A stretch of 64,000 nucleotides of DNA from Iamia sp035575815 (GCF_035575815.1 NZ_DATLXO010000120.1:6564-70563), one strand, 5' to 3'; numbered from the stretch's first letter, positions 43,253 to 51,846 are shown. Notes: generated by a model not told the origin, from the sequence alone. Numbers and translations: made by a program.

Positions 43253-43541
43253 AGATCACCTGTGCCTCGGCGAGCACCGATTCACGGAGCCGCTCATGGA
43301 GCGCACGGCGCGACACGAGATCGACCGATCGACCAAACAGGGCCTCAAGCTCGTCAACGAGCTTCTCGATGTCCCAACCGAGCCGGGCGCCGGGGACCAT
43401 CTCGTAGAGCACGTCGATGTCGCTATCGGGGCCGGCGTCGCCCCGGCTCACGGACCCGAAGACCTCCAAACGTGCGACTCCATAGCGGCCGCAGACCTCT
43501 GCGAGCCGCTGAAGATCGACCGGCGAATCAGGAAGCACCAT
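43242..43541 (-). CDS. mntA: MNT-domain nucleotidyltransferase antitoxin (MntA-like)
   Basis: 99 aa. The GSx10DxD motif is intact in EVFGSVSRGDAGPDSDIDVL (about residues 29-47), with a third carboxylate region near RSVDLVSRRAL. MNT antitoxins AMPylate a Tyr of the HEPN toxin HepT; the HepT gene next door is frameshifted, so this antitoxin is left without target. It overlaps hepT by 11 bp. ATG 43541 gives MVLPDSPVDLQRLAEVCGR. Confidence 0.88.
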   Translation of the reverse strand: MVLPDSPVDLQRLAEVCGRYGVARLEVFGSVSRGDAGPDSDIDVLYEMVPGARLGWDIEKLVDELEALFGRSVDLVSRRALHERLRESVLAEAQVIYAA

Positions 43542-43612
43542 TGGATGAGCCTAAGGCAGCGACCCAAACGGCTCCTGCCCAAACTGCCCACCTCTGACCG
43601 ACCCGGGCTCCG

Positions 43613-43897
43613 TCAGCCCAAACCGAGGACGGTGGTCAACGCGTCGTCGACACCCCAAAGCTCCTCGCGGCTGAGATGGCCCGACAGCTCGCCGAGGCGG
43701 CGGACATCGACTGCACCCTCGACGTCGATCTCGGGACGAAACGAGGCGGCGCGTGCGCGCCGCGAGGTCGGCGCCACGAGAACCACCGAGCGCGGCAGGA
43801 ACTCAGCGGCCTGGACGATCAGGCCGAACCGTTCGCCGTGCTGCTCATGGCCGACGCCCTTCGGCGGCTTGAACCGGTAGACGTCACCGCGGAGCAC
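43613..43897 (-). CDS. MazF/PemK-like endoribonuclease toxin
   Basis: 94 aa from GTG 43897. MazF fold: VYRFKPPKGVGHEQHGERFGLIV (the usual GDV-RxxP-GHEQ opening), then FLPRSVVLVAPTSRRAR and the C-terminal SGHLSREELWGVDDALTTVL. Such toxins cut mRNA at short sequences. The GHEQHG segment carries the conserved residues. The upstream antitoxin overlaps it by 14 bp, giving an intact module in a region where neighbours are broken. Confidence 0.85.
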   Translation of the reverse strand: MLRGDVYRFKPPKGVGHEQHGERFGLIVQAAEFLPRSVVLVAPTSRRARAASFRPEIDVEGAVDVRRLGELSGHLSREELWGVDDALTTVLGLG

Positions 43898-44123
43898 GCA
43901 GCGACTCCATCAACCCGACCACCGCGAGCATCTCGTCGCGATCGGCGTCGTCGGCCTCCAGCGCCGAGACTTCGGCCGCGAGCTCGGAGCTTCTGCGCAG
44001 CCGTCGAGCCGACTGGATCACTGCCGAACGGATTGCCTCTGACCTCGACAGCCCGGCGGCCTCGAGGGAGCGCAGGGCACGCTCGGCCTCGTCATTGAGC
44101 CGGACAGAGATCGCACGGGCCAT
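43884..44123 (-). CDS. Ribbon-helix-helix antitoxin partner of the MazF-like toxin
   Basis: 79 aa. AISVRLNDEAERALRSLEAAG followed by SRSEAIRSAVIQSARRLRR is a ribbon-helix-helix domain; the C-terminal half (ELAAEVSALEADDADRDEM) is acidic and helical and should wrap the toxin. It precedes the toxin with a 14-bp overlap, the standard order. An imperfect palindrome 10 bp upstream of the ATG is the likely self-regulatory operator. Confidence 0.85.
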   Translation of the reverse strand: MARAISVRLNDEAERALRSLEAAGLSRSEAIRSAVIQSARRLRRSSELAAEVSALEADDADRDEMLAVVGLMESLRAPR

Positions 44124-44132
44124 GGGTCCACC

Positions 44133-44151
44133 GTATCACTAAACGTCATAC
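44133..44151. promoter_or_regulatory. Palindromic operator candidate for the mazEF-like pair
   Basis: GTATCAC-TAAAC-GTCATAC, two 7-bp arms complementary at six of seven positions, 10 bp upstream of the antitoxin ATG on the minus strand. It lies in a locally A/T-rich stretch where the promoter is expected. Antitoxins of this type usually repress their own operon by binding such a site. Confidence 0.5.
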
Positions 44152-44419
44152 AACGACGCTCGTTCTGTGCGTCAGATCCAGGCCCCGGCGGGACCGATCC
44201 GGCGACCGGACCTGTCCCTCAGCGCGTGGGCGCTGCCCCACGCGCGAGGCACCAACGCGGGCCGCGACAGCGGTCGCGGACGACAAGGGAGAGGCTCCGC
44301 TACCGGCGTTGGAGAACAAGGGGCGGGCCCATCCGAGGCGTCAACTCCTGGGGCGTGACGTAGATCGGCGGCGGGCGCTTGGTCGGACCCGGCTCGGCCT
44401 GGCCTGTCACGCTGTGCAC

Positions 44420-44891
44420 GTGATGCTCAAGGCGTGCCTCAACGGCCCGCGACTGGATGGTATTGCCCGACTTCGCTTCGGTGAACTGGCACGAGCCTGG
44501 CCCGCAGGCAGTCGCCCACGCGCTCTTCGACCTCGGCGTTGGCGTCGAGGCGGGACTGTGGCACCCGACGGCCATCGCCGCTTGGCGCCAATGGGACGGC
44601 CATGATCAGTGCCTGCGGGTGCTCCTCGGGGTCGTCGACGACCTCCCCCCTCGGCAGGCGGTTGCCGAGGCGGCTCGACTCGTCGCGGCGCTGGGCGATG
44701 ACATCGACGCCACATCGGTGCTCCTACACGGGGAGGGCACCTCGACATGGCCGTTGCTGGGCGAGGCGATCCGCCGAGGATTCGACGTCCGGATCGGCCT
44801 TGAGGACGCACTCGTGCTCCCCGACGGGTCTGCTGCCGACGGCAACGCGGAGCTCGTGGCCACGGCCCGTGCGCTGCTCGATCGCACCTGA
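44420..44891 (+). pseudogene. Beta-keto acid cleavage enzyme (BKACE/DUF849), internally deleted
   Basis: From GTG 44420 the reading frame gives VMLKACLNGPR, the first strand of the DUF849 TIM barrel. It then joins, in another frame, MVLPDFASVNWHEPGPQAVA (44457 onward), which belongs to the middle of the family, and continues through VGVEAGLWHPTAIAAW, VLLHGEGTSTWPLLGEAIRR and GLEDALVLPDGSAADGN to the stop. About 150-180 residues, including the first catalytic and Zn-binding residues, are missing. The remaining 144-aa frame cannot be active. A clean internal deletion with frame change is the simplest reading. Confidence 0.75.
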
Positions 44892-44970
44892 CGACGCTAG
44901 GCGCCCTCGACAAGTAGGCCACGGCGGTCGCCCGCGTCCAGCCCCGTGCGACCCGTCCCTGAACACCGGC

Positions 44971-45745
44971 TCAGCGACAGATGAAGGCACCGACAGCGGT
45001 GGGGATGCGGAGCTCACCCTTCGTGGTCAGGCGGTCCGCGCACCGCGCCCGCGCCCCTTCGACCACGTCGCTCCACGGGACGTTGACCTGGTCTTGGTAG
45101 TGGTCGGCGATGCTGGCGACGTAACCGGTGAAGGCGCCGATGTCGGTCACGACGAGGTCGCTTCTCGGGCAGTCGACCCGCTCGACGAGGGAAAACACGG
45201 CGCTCAGCTGCGCGCCGCCGTTCTCGAGGCTGAAGTGCTGATCGGCAGGCTGCCGCATCTGCCACTCGTTGCCGACGGCCTCCTCCACGATGGCCGCGAT
45301 GCCGGCCAGGTTGTCCTGACCGTTGGTGATTGCCACGAGGGCCCCATCGCAACACCCGCTTGGCTTCGCGGAGAGCCTGGGCGACGTCGGGGACGTGGTA
45401 CAGCATGTGGGGCGCGAGGACGACGTCGACGCTGTTCGACCGAAGTGGGAGGCGCTGAGCGTCGGCCTGGACACGGGCTGCCGCGGTGACGTCACCGAGC
45501 ATGCCCCTGGAGAGGTCGAGCGCGATGCGCATCCCGCGGTGGTGCCGTTCGGAGAGGAGCTGCTCGTAGCGCCCGTTGCCGCATCCCAGGTCCACCACAT
45601 CTGCGGACGACTCGGCGTGGAGGCCGGCCAGGTCGAGGACCCAGGGGAACAGGTCGAAGGTCGGTTCACGCCGGCTGACGGTCCAGAAGTGCTGGCGGGC
45701 CGCCAGGTTCTGATCGGTGGCGTACTGAGTCGGCGGGTTCAACAC
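44971..45745 (-). pseudogene. SAM-dependent methyltransferase, frameshifted
   Basis: The first part (from ATG 45745) reads VVDLGCGNGRYEQLLSE (SAM motif I), ALDLSRGMLGDVTA, RLPLRSNSVDVVLAPHMLYH and REAKRVLR. A frameshift near 45345 then breaks it, and the second part continues in another frame with GALVAITNGQDNLAGIAAIV and the C-terminal FTGYVASIADHYQDQVNVPW to a stop at 44971. Both halves together make a normal class I methyltransferase of about 255 aa. A single indel separates them. Confidence 0.82.
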
Positions 45746-45813
45746 GATGGCCTCTGAACGTACACCGAGGGACCGTCGCGGTTCGCTGGGGAGGCACCTC
45801 CTATGGTTCGCCG

Positions 45814-46349
45814 ATGGACCCCCCTTGGGTGCGGTTGACCCTCGACGTCGAGACGCTCGACACCACTGCGTTCGACGTCGTCGTCGGTGGCTGCCGGAGA
45901 CAGGGGATCGTCTTTCGAACGATCCACGAACTCGGCGATAGGGACTCGAACCACCGCCGCCTGTACGAGCTGAACCGGACCTGCTCAGCCGACATCCCTG
46001 GACGCGAGGAGTTCTACACCTACGCCGAGTACTGCGCCGAGCGCATCAAGCGGGAGACCTATGACCCAGGCGCCGTGATCATCGCGCTCGACGGGGACCA
46101 GTGGGTCGGGATGTCGGCCGCATCCGACCACCGGGCCCGGGGCTTCTTCTTCAACGAGATGACGGGTGTCCTCCGGAGCCATCGAGGCCGAGGCATCGCC
46201 TGGCCATGAAGGTCCTTGTGATCGCTCGCGTTCGCGACCTTGGCGTTCCCACGATCCGCACAGTCCACCATCCTGACAACGAGGCGCCCATCGCACTGAA
46301 CCGGCGCCTTGGCTACGTCGATGCTGAGCACCTGCCGCCAACCCCATGA
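45814..46349 (+). pseudogene. GNAT acetyltransferase, frameshifted
   Basis: From ATG 45814: FDVVVGGCRRQGIVFRTIHE, YDPGAVIIALDGDQWVGMSA, FNEMTGVLRSHRGRGIA (acetyl-CoA loop RxxGxG), then a stop after two residues. One base shift near 46199 restores LAMKVLVIARVRDLGVPTIR and ALNRRLGYVDAEHLPPTP to a stop at 46349. The missing base falls right after the acetyl-CoA loop. Complete family length is about 178 aa when joined. Confidence 0.82.
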
Positions 46350-46456
46350 GCGGGGCCACCACGATCCTGGCATCGGGTGACCTGGTCGGCAGCTCGTCAT
46401 AGGCGAGCGCTACCAGGCGACGGGCCGACCGAGCACCGCAAACCGGACGACCGACC

Positions 46457-48256
46457 TCAGGTGAGGGCGGCGGCGACGGCGTCGTGGATCTCTCGGTGGA
46501 CCTCGACGTTGGCGGCCCGCTCGGTGGTGACCCGCACGAGGCGCACCCCCCCGGCGGCGAGCGACGCTCGCAGCGCCGGGCCCACCTCGGCGGCGGTGGC
46601 GGGCTCGATCGTCTCGATGCCGTGGGCGGCAGCCAGGGCCCGCAGGTCGACGCCGTGGGGCGTGCCGTAGAGCGCCTCGAAGGTCTCGCCCCCCGGGTCG
46701 GCGGCCTGGGGCAGGAACGAGAAGATCCCGCCGCCGTCGTTGTCGACCACGACGATCGTGAGATCGGCCCCGCGCCGGGCCAGGCCGAGCAGCGCGTTGG
46801 CGTCGTGCAGCAGGGCCACGTCGCCGACCAGGCAGACAGTGGGTGCGTCGGTGGCCCGGGCCACCCCGACCGCGGTGGAGACCACGCCGTCGATGCCGTT
46901 GGCGCCCCGGTTGGCGTGGACCTCGACGCCGGCCCGGGGCCGGCCGTACCACTCCAGGTCGCGCACCGGCATCGACGACGACACCACCAGCGCCTCGCCC
47001 GTCTCGAGGGCGGCGAGCACCGTGCGGGCCACCCCGGGCTCGGTGACCTCGTCGTGGCCGGCGAGCACCTCGTCGATGGCCCGTTGGGCGATGCCCTCGA
47101 CCTCGGCCCAGCGACTGGTCCACGCCGGGTCGGTGCGGGGACCGACGAACAGGGCGGCACCGTCGACGGCCCCGATGGCCTCGGCCAGGGTGGAGGCCGC
47201 AGCGGCGACGCGGTGGGCGGCGCCGTGGGCCGGGTCGATCCAGCCGTGAGCGGTCACTCGGATCTCGGTCGCGACGTGGCTCGCCAGCCACTCGGCGACG
47301 ACTCGCGATGCGACCGGGGCGCCGAGGTGGACGATCACGTCGGGCACCAGCGCGGCGGCAGTGGCCGGGTGGCGCAGCACGGCATCGGCGGCCCCGACCA
47401 CCGTCACCGTCTGGCGGTGCGGACCTCCGAGGGCGCCCCGCAGGCGGGCGTCGACGACGAGCGGCCACCCGAGGGCCGATGCGACGCTGAGGGCGGCGTC
47501 TGCGGTGGCCGCCGTCCCGCCGAGACCCGAGCCGGGCTCGCCGCCGGCGACGACGAGGCCCCGCTCAGCTCCGCGGACGACGGTCGCGACATCGCCCCAG
47601 AGCGGCACCGGGCGGTCGGCGGCGCTCACCGTCCACGGGCTGCGGTCGGGGCGCCCGGGCGGCAACGTCCCGGCCCGGCCGACGAGCGGCTCGCGGAAGG
47701 CCAGCTCCAGGTGCACCGGACCGGGGCGGGTCGCAGCGCCGGCGCCCCGAGCCTCGGCCACGCTGCGCGCCCCGAGCGCCCGCCACGATGCGGACGACGC
47801 CGCGTCGGGCACGCCCGGGGCGTGGTACCAGCGCACCGAGCGACCGAAGAGGTGCACTTGGTCGATGGTCTGCGGCGCCCCCACGTCGGCCAGCTCGGGC
47901 GGCCGATCCGCGGTGACGGCGATGAGCGGGATCGAGGACTGGTGCGCCTCGACCACCGCGGGGTGCAGCTCGGCCGCCGCCGTGCCGCTGGTGGTGAGCA
48001 CCACCGCCGGACGTCCTGAGGCCAGGCCCACGCCGAGGGCGGTGAAGGCGCCGGCCCGTTCGTCGTGGTGGACCTGGATCGCGATGCGGGCGTCGGACGC
48101 CAGGGCGAGGGCCATCGGCGTCGACCGGCTGCCCGGGCACACGACCGCGTCGGTGACGCCGGCGCGGGCCCACTCGTCGACGAGCGTGGCGCAGAACGTC
48201 GCCGTCTCGTCCTCGGGCCGACGGGCGGCGGACGAAGGTCGGGGGTCGGGTGACAC
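46457..48256 (-). CDS. menD: SEPHCHC synthase (MenD)
   Basis: 599 aa from GTG 48256. Thiamine-diphosphate enzyme joining 2-oxoglutarate and isochorismate. It shows the N-terminal AGVTDAVVCPGSRSTPMALAL, HHDERAGAFTALG (with the ThDP catalytic Glu region), TTSGTAAAELHPAVVEAHQ, HANRGANGIDGVVSTAVGVA, CLVGDVALLHDANALLG and IVVVDNDGGGIFSFLPQAA, all characteristic. The frame stays open upstream of the GTG without family similarity. It diverges from menH across a 66-bp promoter region. Confidence 0.94.
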   Translation of the reverse strand: MSPDPRPSSAARRPEDETATFCATLVDEWARAGVTDAVVCPGSRSTPMALALASDARIAIQVHHDERAGAFTALGVGLASGRPAVVLTTSGTAAAELHPAVVEAHQSSIPLIAVTADRPPELADVGAPQTIDQVHLFGRSVRWYHAPGVPDAASSASWRALGARSVAEARGAGAATRPGPVHLELAFREPLVGRAGTLPPGRPDRSPWTVSAADRPVPLWGDVATVVRGAERGLVVAGGEPGSGLGGTAATADAALSVASALGWPLVVDARLRGALGGPHRQTVTVVGAADAVLRHPATAAALVPDVIVHLGAPVASRVVAEWLASHVATEIRVTAHGWIDPAHGAAHRVAAAASTLAEAIGAVDGAALFVGPRTDPAWTSRWAEVEGIAQRAIDEVLAGHDEVTEPGVARTVLAALETGEALVVSSSMPVRDLEWYGRPRAGVEVHANRGANGIDGVVSTAVGVARATDAPTVCLVGDVALLHDANALLGLARRGADLTIVVVDNDGGGIFSFLPQAADPGGETFEALYGTPHGVDLRALAAAHGIETIEPATAAEVGPALRASLAAGGVRLVRVTTERAANVEVHREIHDAVAAALT

Positions 48257-48322
48257 GTCACGCAGCGTAGGAGTCGGCGGGCTCGATCCCAGGCCCGGGG
48301 TGACCGGCTCTACCCTCGGGCG

Positions 48323-49105
48323 ATGGCGCCGACGCTCCACACGGTGACGACGGGCCCCACGTCGCTCGGGGGCACGGCTGCGACGCGGATCGTGCTCCTG
48401 CACGGGTTCACCCAGACCCTTGCCTCGTGGCACGCGCTCGTGCCCACCCTGGCCGCCGCCCACGAGGTGGTTGCCGTTGACCTGCCCGGCCACGGTGGAT
48501 CGTCCGCCGCGCGCCTCGACCTGAGGGAAGCCGCGGCCGCGGTGGCCGCGGTTGGCGGACGGGGCACCTACGTCGGCTACTCGATGGGCGGACGGGGCGC
48601 CCTGCGCCTCGCCCTCGACCACCCCGAGCTGGTGGAGCGCCTCGTGCTGATCGGGGCCACCGCCGGCATCGACGACGACGCCGAGCGCGCCGCCCGCCGC
48701 CGGGCCGACGAGGCCCTCGCCGCCTCGATCGAGGCCGACGGCGTGGCCGCCTTCCTCCGCCGCTGGCTGGCCCAGCCCCTCTTCGCCGATCTCACCCCCA
48801 CCGAGACCGACCTTGCGGCGCGTCGGGCCAACACCCCCGACGGACTGGCCGCGTCGCTGCGCCTCTGCGGCACCGCCACCATGGACCCGCCGTGGTGGGA
48901 CGAGCTGGCCCGACTCGGAGCCGCCGGCGTGGCGGTGCAGGTGGTGGCCGGAGCTCGCGACGAGAAGTTCCGGGCCCTCGGGGCCCGCCTGGTCGACGCG
49001 ATCGGGTCGAGCGCGACGCTCGTCGTCGTCCCCGCCACCGGACACGCCTGTCACCTCGAGGCGCCCGGCCCGTTCCTGAAGGCCGTCGCCCTCGACGGGC
49101 GGTGA
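48323..49105 (+). CDS. menH: SHCHC synthase-like alpha/beta hydrolase (MenH)
   Basis: 260 aa. MenH removes pyruvate from SEPHCHC, following MenD. Motifs: RIVLLHGFTQTLASWHALV (oxyanion hole), VVAVDLPGHGGSS, TYVGYSMGGRGALRLAL (nucleophile Ser about residue 92), VVAGARDEKFRALG (Asp) and VPATGHACHLEAPGPF (His). All triad residues are present. Divergent pairing with menD makes the MenH assignment more secure than sequence alone. A T-tailed hairpin 122 bp downstream terminates it. Confidence 0.88.
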   Translation: MAPTLHTVTTGPTSLGGTAATRIVLLHGFTQTLASWHALVPTLAAAHEVVAVDLPGHGGSSAARLDLREAAAAVAAVGGRGTYVGYSMGGRGALRLALDHPELVERLVLIGATAGIDDDAERAARRRADEALAASIEADGVAAFLRRWLAQPLFADLTPTETDLAARRANTPDGLAASLRLCGTATMDPPWWDELARLGAAGVAVQVVAGARDEKFRALGARLVDAIGSSATLVVVPATGHACHLEAPGPFLKAVALDGR

Positions 49106-49700
49106 CCAAAACGGGCAGTGACCCCGGGCGCCGCACCGGCCGGAGCCGGGCGGCGGCCCAGGGCCACCAGTCGGACGGGATCCACCGAGCGATCGTCACG
49201 TGGCGTTAGCCTCGTTCTGACCACTTCCATCGCCCGTCGGAGCCGAAGCTCTGGCGGGCGATGTCCTTTTTCCGGGCAGCGAGAGCGCCGGAGCGCATCG
49301 CTGACCGTCCCACCTTCCCAGGGTGACCCCTGGTCCGGCGGGCCCCGCCCCGCAGGTCGACCCGAGGGCCTTCCGGCGGAGCGAGCGGTGAAGCTCGTCC
49401 TCCACTGCGGTGGTCGGCAACCTGTTCGGCGGATCCGGTTCCCCAGGCGGACCTGGGGTCGTGCTCCGCTTCCCGTGCTGCTTCCGTGCCGCTGCGGTAA
49501 GGGGCACTTTCGGGCACCGAGGGCGGAGGGTCAAGGGGATTCGCGAGATCCACAGGGTTGTCCCCCGACCTTTCTCCGATGTCCCCAAGGCACCGCCCGT
49601 TGTCCACCGGTCGGCCACAGGTTCACCCACAGGCTGGTGACGCTCGCCACGAACCACCGTTCGCTCCGGGGGCCGAGGCGACGAGCCCTCTCCCGCTCGA
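49106..49700. other. 595-bp intergenic region, mostly without recognisable content
   Basis: Apart from the terminator at 49228-49272 I see no gene with family similarity. Short open frames on both strands give Pro/Arg/Gly-rich translations typical of noncoding GC-rich DNA. Between 49553 and 49635 there is a cluster of CCACAGG and TTGTCC words (for example TTGTCCACC at 49599). The right end grades into the decayed tail of an antitoxin remnant. Confidence 0.6.
49228..49272 (+). terminator. Rho-independent terminator after menH
   Basis: CATCGCCCG (49228-49236) pairs with CGGGCGATG (49255-49263); the inner CGGAGC/GCTCTG also pairs around a CGAA loop. TCCTTTTTCC follows immediately. This is one of the few canonical stem-plus-T-tract terminators in the window, oriented for the plus strand. 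Confidence 0.88.
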
Positions 49701-49805
49701 TCAGGGCGTCAGAGCCTGCCGGACCAGCGCGCTCTTCCCGATCGCCCCGGTCAGCCGCTGAGCCTCGGCCAGCAGGTCATCCTCGAGAGCCAGGGTCGTT
49801 CGCAT
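49701..49805 (-). pseudogene. VapB-type antitoxin remnant
   Basis: ATG 49805, preceded by a strong GAGGAGG ribosome site, reads MRTTLALEDDLLAEAQRLTG and AIGKSALVRQALTP, a VapB/DUF2191-type antitoxin that stops after 34 codons. Shifting one base at about 49710 continues ALIERERARRLG, the normal family continuation, so a single indel truncated it. No PIN toxin follows; the 600 bp downstream are empty. The N-terminal DNA-binding part might still be made. Confidence 0.7.
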
Positions 49806-49826
49806 CGAGGGCCTCCTCAAGGTACG

Positions 49827-49842
49827 ACTTCAAGCATGAAGT
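49827..49842. promoter_or_regulatory. Palindromic operator candidate of the VapB remnant
   Basis: ACTTCA-AGCA-TGAAGT, perfect 6-bp arms with a 4-bp spacer, 22 bp upstream of the remnant ATG on the minus strand, in an A/T-rich stretch. Autoregulatory operators of vapBC modules have this layout. Confidence 0.45.
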
Positions 49843-49866
49843 GATGATGATTGCGCTCGCAGCAGA

Positions 49867-50535
49867 TCAGGTCTCGCCGGTGCGGCGACGGTCGGCCAGT
49901 CGTGCGGCGTAGACGGCGGCTTCGGTGCGGCGGTGCATGCCGAGCTTGGCGAGGAGGTTGGAGACGTAGTTCTTCACGGTCTTCTCGGCCAGGTACATGC
50001 GGTCGCCGATCTCTCGGTTGCTGAGGCCTTCGGCCAGCAGGTCGAGGATGCGCCGCTCCTGGTCGGTGAGCCGCTCCACGTCGTTGTCCTCGGGTCGGCC
50101 CCGAAGCCGTTCGAGGACCCGGGCGGTGAGGGCGGGATCGAGCAGCGATTGGCCGGCGCCCACCCGGCGGACGGCGTCGACGAGGTCGTTGCCCCGGATC
50201 TGCTTGAGGACGTAGCCGGCGGCGCCGGCCATGATGGCGTCGAAGAGGGCCTCATCGTCGCTGAACGAGGTGAGCATCAGGCACTGCAGCGCCGGGTTCC
50301 GGGAGCGCAGCTCTCGGCACACCTCCACGCCGTTGCCGTCGGGCAGGCGCACGTCAAGGACGGCGACGTCGGGCTTGGTGGCCGGGACTCGCCGCCGCGC
50401 CTCGTCCGCGGTGCCCGCCTCTCCCACGACCTGCAGGTCGTCCTCGACATCGAGCAGGTCCCGCACGCCGCGGCGGACGACCTCGTGGTCGTCGAGCAGG
50501 AAGACCCGCACCGGTGGACGTGCGTCGTCGCTCAT
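49867..50535 (-). CDS. devR: DosR/DevR-like response regulator (NarL family)
   Basis: 222 aa from ATG 50535; ATG 50544 adds three residues. Receiver domain: VRVFLLDDHEVVRRGVRDLL, phospho-acceptor Asp61 in DVAVLDVRLPDGNG, LTSFSDD and YVLKQIRG. The C-terminal LuxR-type HTH LTDQERRILDLLAEGLSNRE and AEKTVKNYVSNLLAKLGM, then RRTEAAVYAARL, is nearly identical in sequence to mycobacterial DosR, including the KTVKN recognition-helix residues. DosR controls the hypoxia/NO dormancy regulon. A sensor kinase is divergent 32 bp away. Confidence 0.92.
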   Translation of the reverse strand: MSDDARPPVRVFLLDDHEVVRRGVRDLLDVEDDLQVVGEAGTADEARRRVPATKPDVAVLDVRLPDGNGVEVCRELRSRNPALQCLMLTSFSDDEALFDAIMAGAAGYVLKQIRGNDLVDAVRRVGAGQSLLDPALTARVLERLRGRPEDNDVERLTDQERRILDLLAEGLSNREIGDRMYLAEKTVKNYVSNLLAKLGMHRRTEAAVYAARLADRRRTGET

Positions 50536-50567
50536 GACCTCCATCCTGGCGTCCCTACACTGAGGTC

Positions 50568-51722
50568 GTGGCCACGAGCGGAGCCGACAAGCGGCTGGAG
50601 CGGTTCCTCGACGCCGTGCTCGCCATCGGTTCGGACCTGAGCCTGCCCGTCGTGTTGCGGCGCATCGTCGGTGCGGCCGCGGCGCTGGCTGATGCCCGCT
50701 ACGCCGCGCTGGGGGTGATCGGCCCGGATCGCCGTCTGGCCGAGTTCATCACCGTCGGCGCGGATCCCGACACGGTGGAGGCCATCGGTGATCCGCCCGA
50801 GGGGCGAGGCATCCTGGGCCTGCTCATCGTGGAGCCGCGCCCGATCCGCCTGGCTGACCTGGCCGAGCATCCCGACTCGTTCGGCTTCCCACCGGGCCAC
50901 CCGCCCATGCGGTCGTTCCTTGGCGTGCCCGTCCGGGTGCGGGGCGAGGCCTTCGGCAACCTGTACCTCACCGAGAAGGCGGGGGGCGGCGACTTCACCA
51001 CCGAGGACGAGGAGCTCGTCGTGGCCCTCGCCGCTGCGGCCGGGGTGGCGGTGGAGAACGCCCGGCTGCACGCCCGGGTGCGGGAGCTGGCGGTGGTCGA
51101 GGACCGGGAGCGCATCGCCCGAGACCTCCACGACACCGTGATCCAGCGGCTGTTCGCCACCGGCATGTCGCTTCAGGCGGCCGGCCGCCTCGCCACCGAC
51201 CGCCCCGACCTGAGCGGCCGGCTGGAGCGAGCGGTGGAGGATCTCGACGCCACCATACGCGACGTCCGCTCCACCATCTTCGCCCTGCAGGAACCAACCC
51301 GGGGCCGAGGCGGCGTGCGCAGCGACGTGGCGGCCCTGATCCGCGACGCCGCCGGCAGCCTCGGCTTCGAGCCGCGCCTGCGCTTCGACGGTCCCGTCGA
51401 CGCCGCCGTGCCCGAGGGCATCGCCGATCACCTGCTCGCCACCCTGCGCGAGGCGCTGGCCAACGTGGCCCGCCACGCCGACGCCTCCCATGCCGAGGTG
51501 CGGGTCGAGACCAGCGACGACGTGGTCCTGCGCGTCGCCGACGACGGGGCCGGCATCGCCGAGGCACCACGCCCAGGCGGCCAAGGTCTGCGCAACATGG
51601 CGGATCGGGCCGACGCGCTCGGCGGCACCCTGGAGCTGCACGGCGGACCGGAGGGGCAGGGCACCGAGCTGGTGTGGCGGATCCCGCTCAACGGCGCCAT
51701 CACCCACCGCTATCGAGTGTGA
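50568..51722 (+). CDS. devS: GAF-domain sensor histidine kinase (DevS/DosT-like)
   Basis: 384 aa from GTG 50568. One N-terminal GAF domain (about 20-170; ADARYAALGVIGPDRRLAEF, FLGVPVRVRGEAFGNLYLTE) is followed by a HisKA_3 dimerisation domain with the phospho-His in ERIARDLHDTVIQRLFATGM, and an HATPase domain with LREALANVARHADA (N box), RVADDGAGIAEAP (G1) and GQGLRNMADRADALGG (G2). Mycobacterial DevS/DosT have two GAF domains; this one has one, so its ligand (haem, flavin or other) is unproven. Divergent from the regulator gene. Confidence 0.92.
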   Translation: MATSGADKRLERFLDAVLAIGSDLSLPVVLRRIVGAAAALADARYAALGVIGPDRRLAEFITVGADPDTVEAIGDPPEGRGILGLLIVEPRPIRLADLAEHPDSFGFPPGHPPMRSFLGVPVRVRGEAFGNLYLTEKAGGGDFTTEDEELVVALAAAAGVAVENARLHARVRELAVVEDRERIARDLHDTVIQRLFATGMSLQAAGRLATDRPDLSGRLERAVEDLDATIRDVRSTIFALQEPTRGRGGVRSDVAALIRDAAGSLGFEPRLRFDGPVDAAVPEGIADHLLATLREALANVARHADASHAEVRVETSDDVVLRVADDGAGIAEAPRPGGQGLRNMADRADALGGTLELHGGPEGQGTELVWRIPLNGAITHRYRV

Positions 51723-51755
51723 CCGGCGAGGACGCCCACCAGGTCCCATGAGGTA

Positions 51756-51769
51756 GGGACCTTGGTCCC
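51756..51769. promoter_or_regulatory. DosR-box-like palindrome 1
   Basis: GGGACCTTGGTCCC, a perfect 14-bp palindrome, 34 bp downstream of the kinase and 78 bp upstream of the next small start codon. It matches the core of the mycobacterial DosR consensus TTSGGGACTWWAGTCCCSAA (GGGAC-N4-GTCCC). The regulator next door has the same recognition helix. Confidence 0.7.
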
Positions 51770-51846
51770 GTTGGATTGGTCCTTTGTCCTCCTGCGCCGT
51801 CGGCCGGCGAGGCGCACGATGAACGTGACAACAGGAGTTCACCTCC

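Noticed and set aside
43023..46199. Sequencing error as the cause of all frameshifts in the accessory block
   Set aside because: Surrounding core genes of much greater length show no frameshifts, and the BKACE gene shows a large deletion rather than an indel. It cannot be fully excluded without reads.
49553..49635. Cluster of CCACAGG and TTGTCCACC words, considered as DnaA boxes or an origin
   Set aside because: The words are few and imperfect, dnaA, dnaN or gyr genes are absent, and no A/T-rich unwinding stretch is visible.
49106..49700. RNase P RNA or tmRNA in the empty 595-bp gap
   Set aside because: I looked for the conserved GAAAGTCC and the tmRNA acceptor-like ends and found neither; only a terminator and a decayed antitoxin tail are supported.
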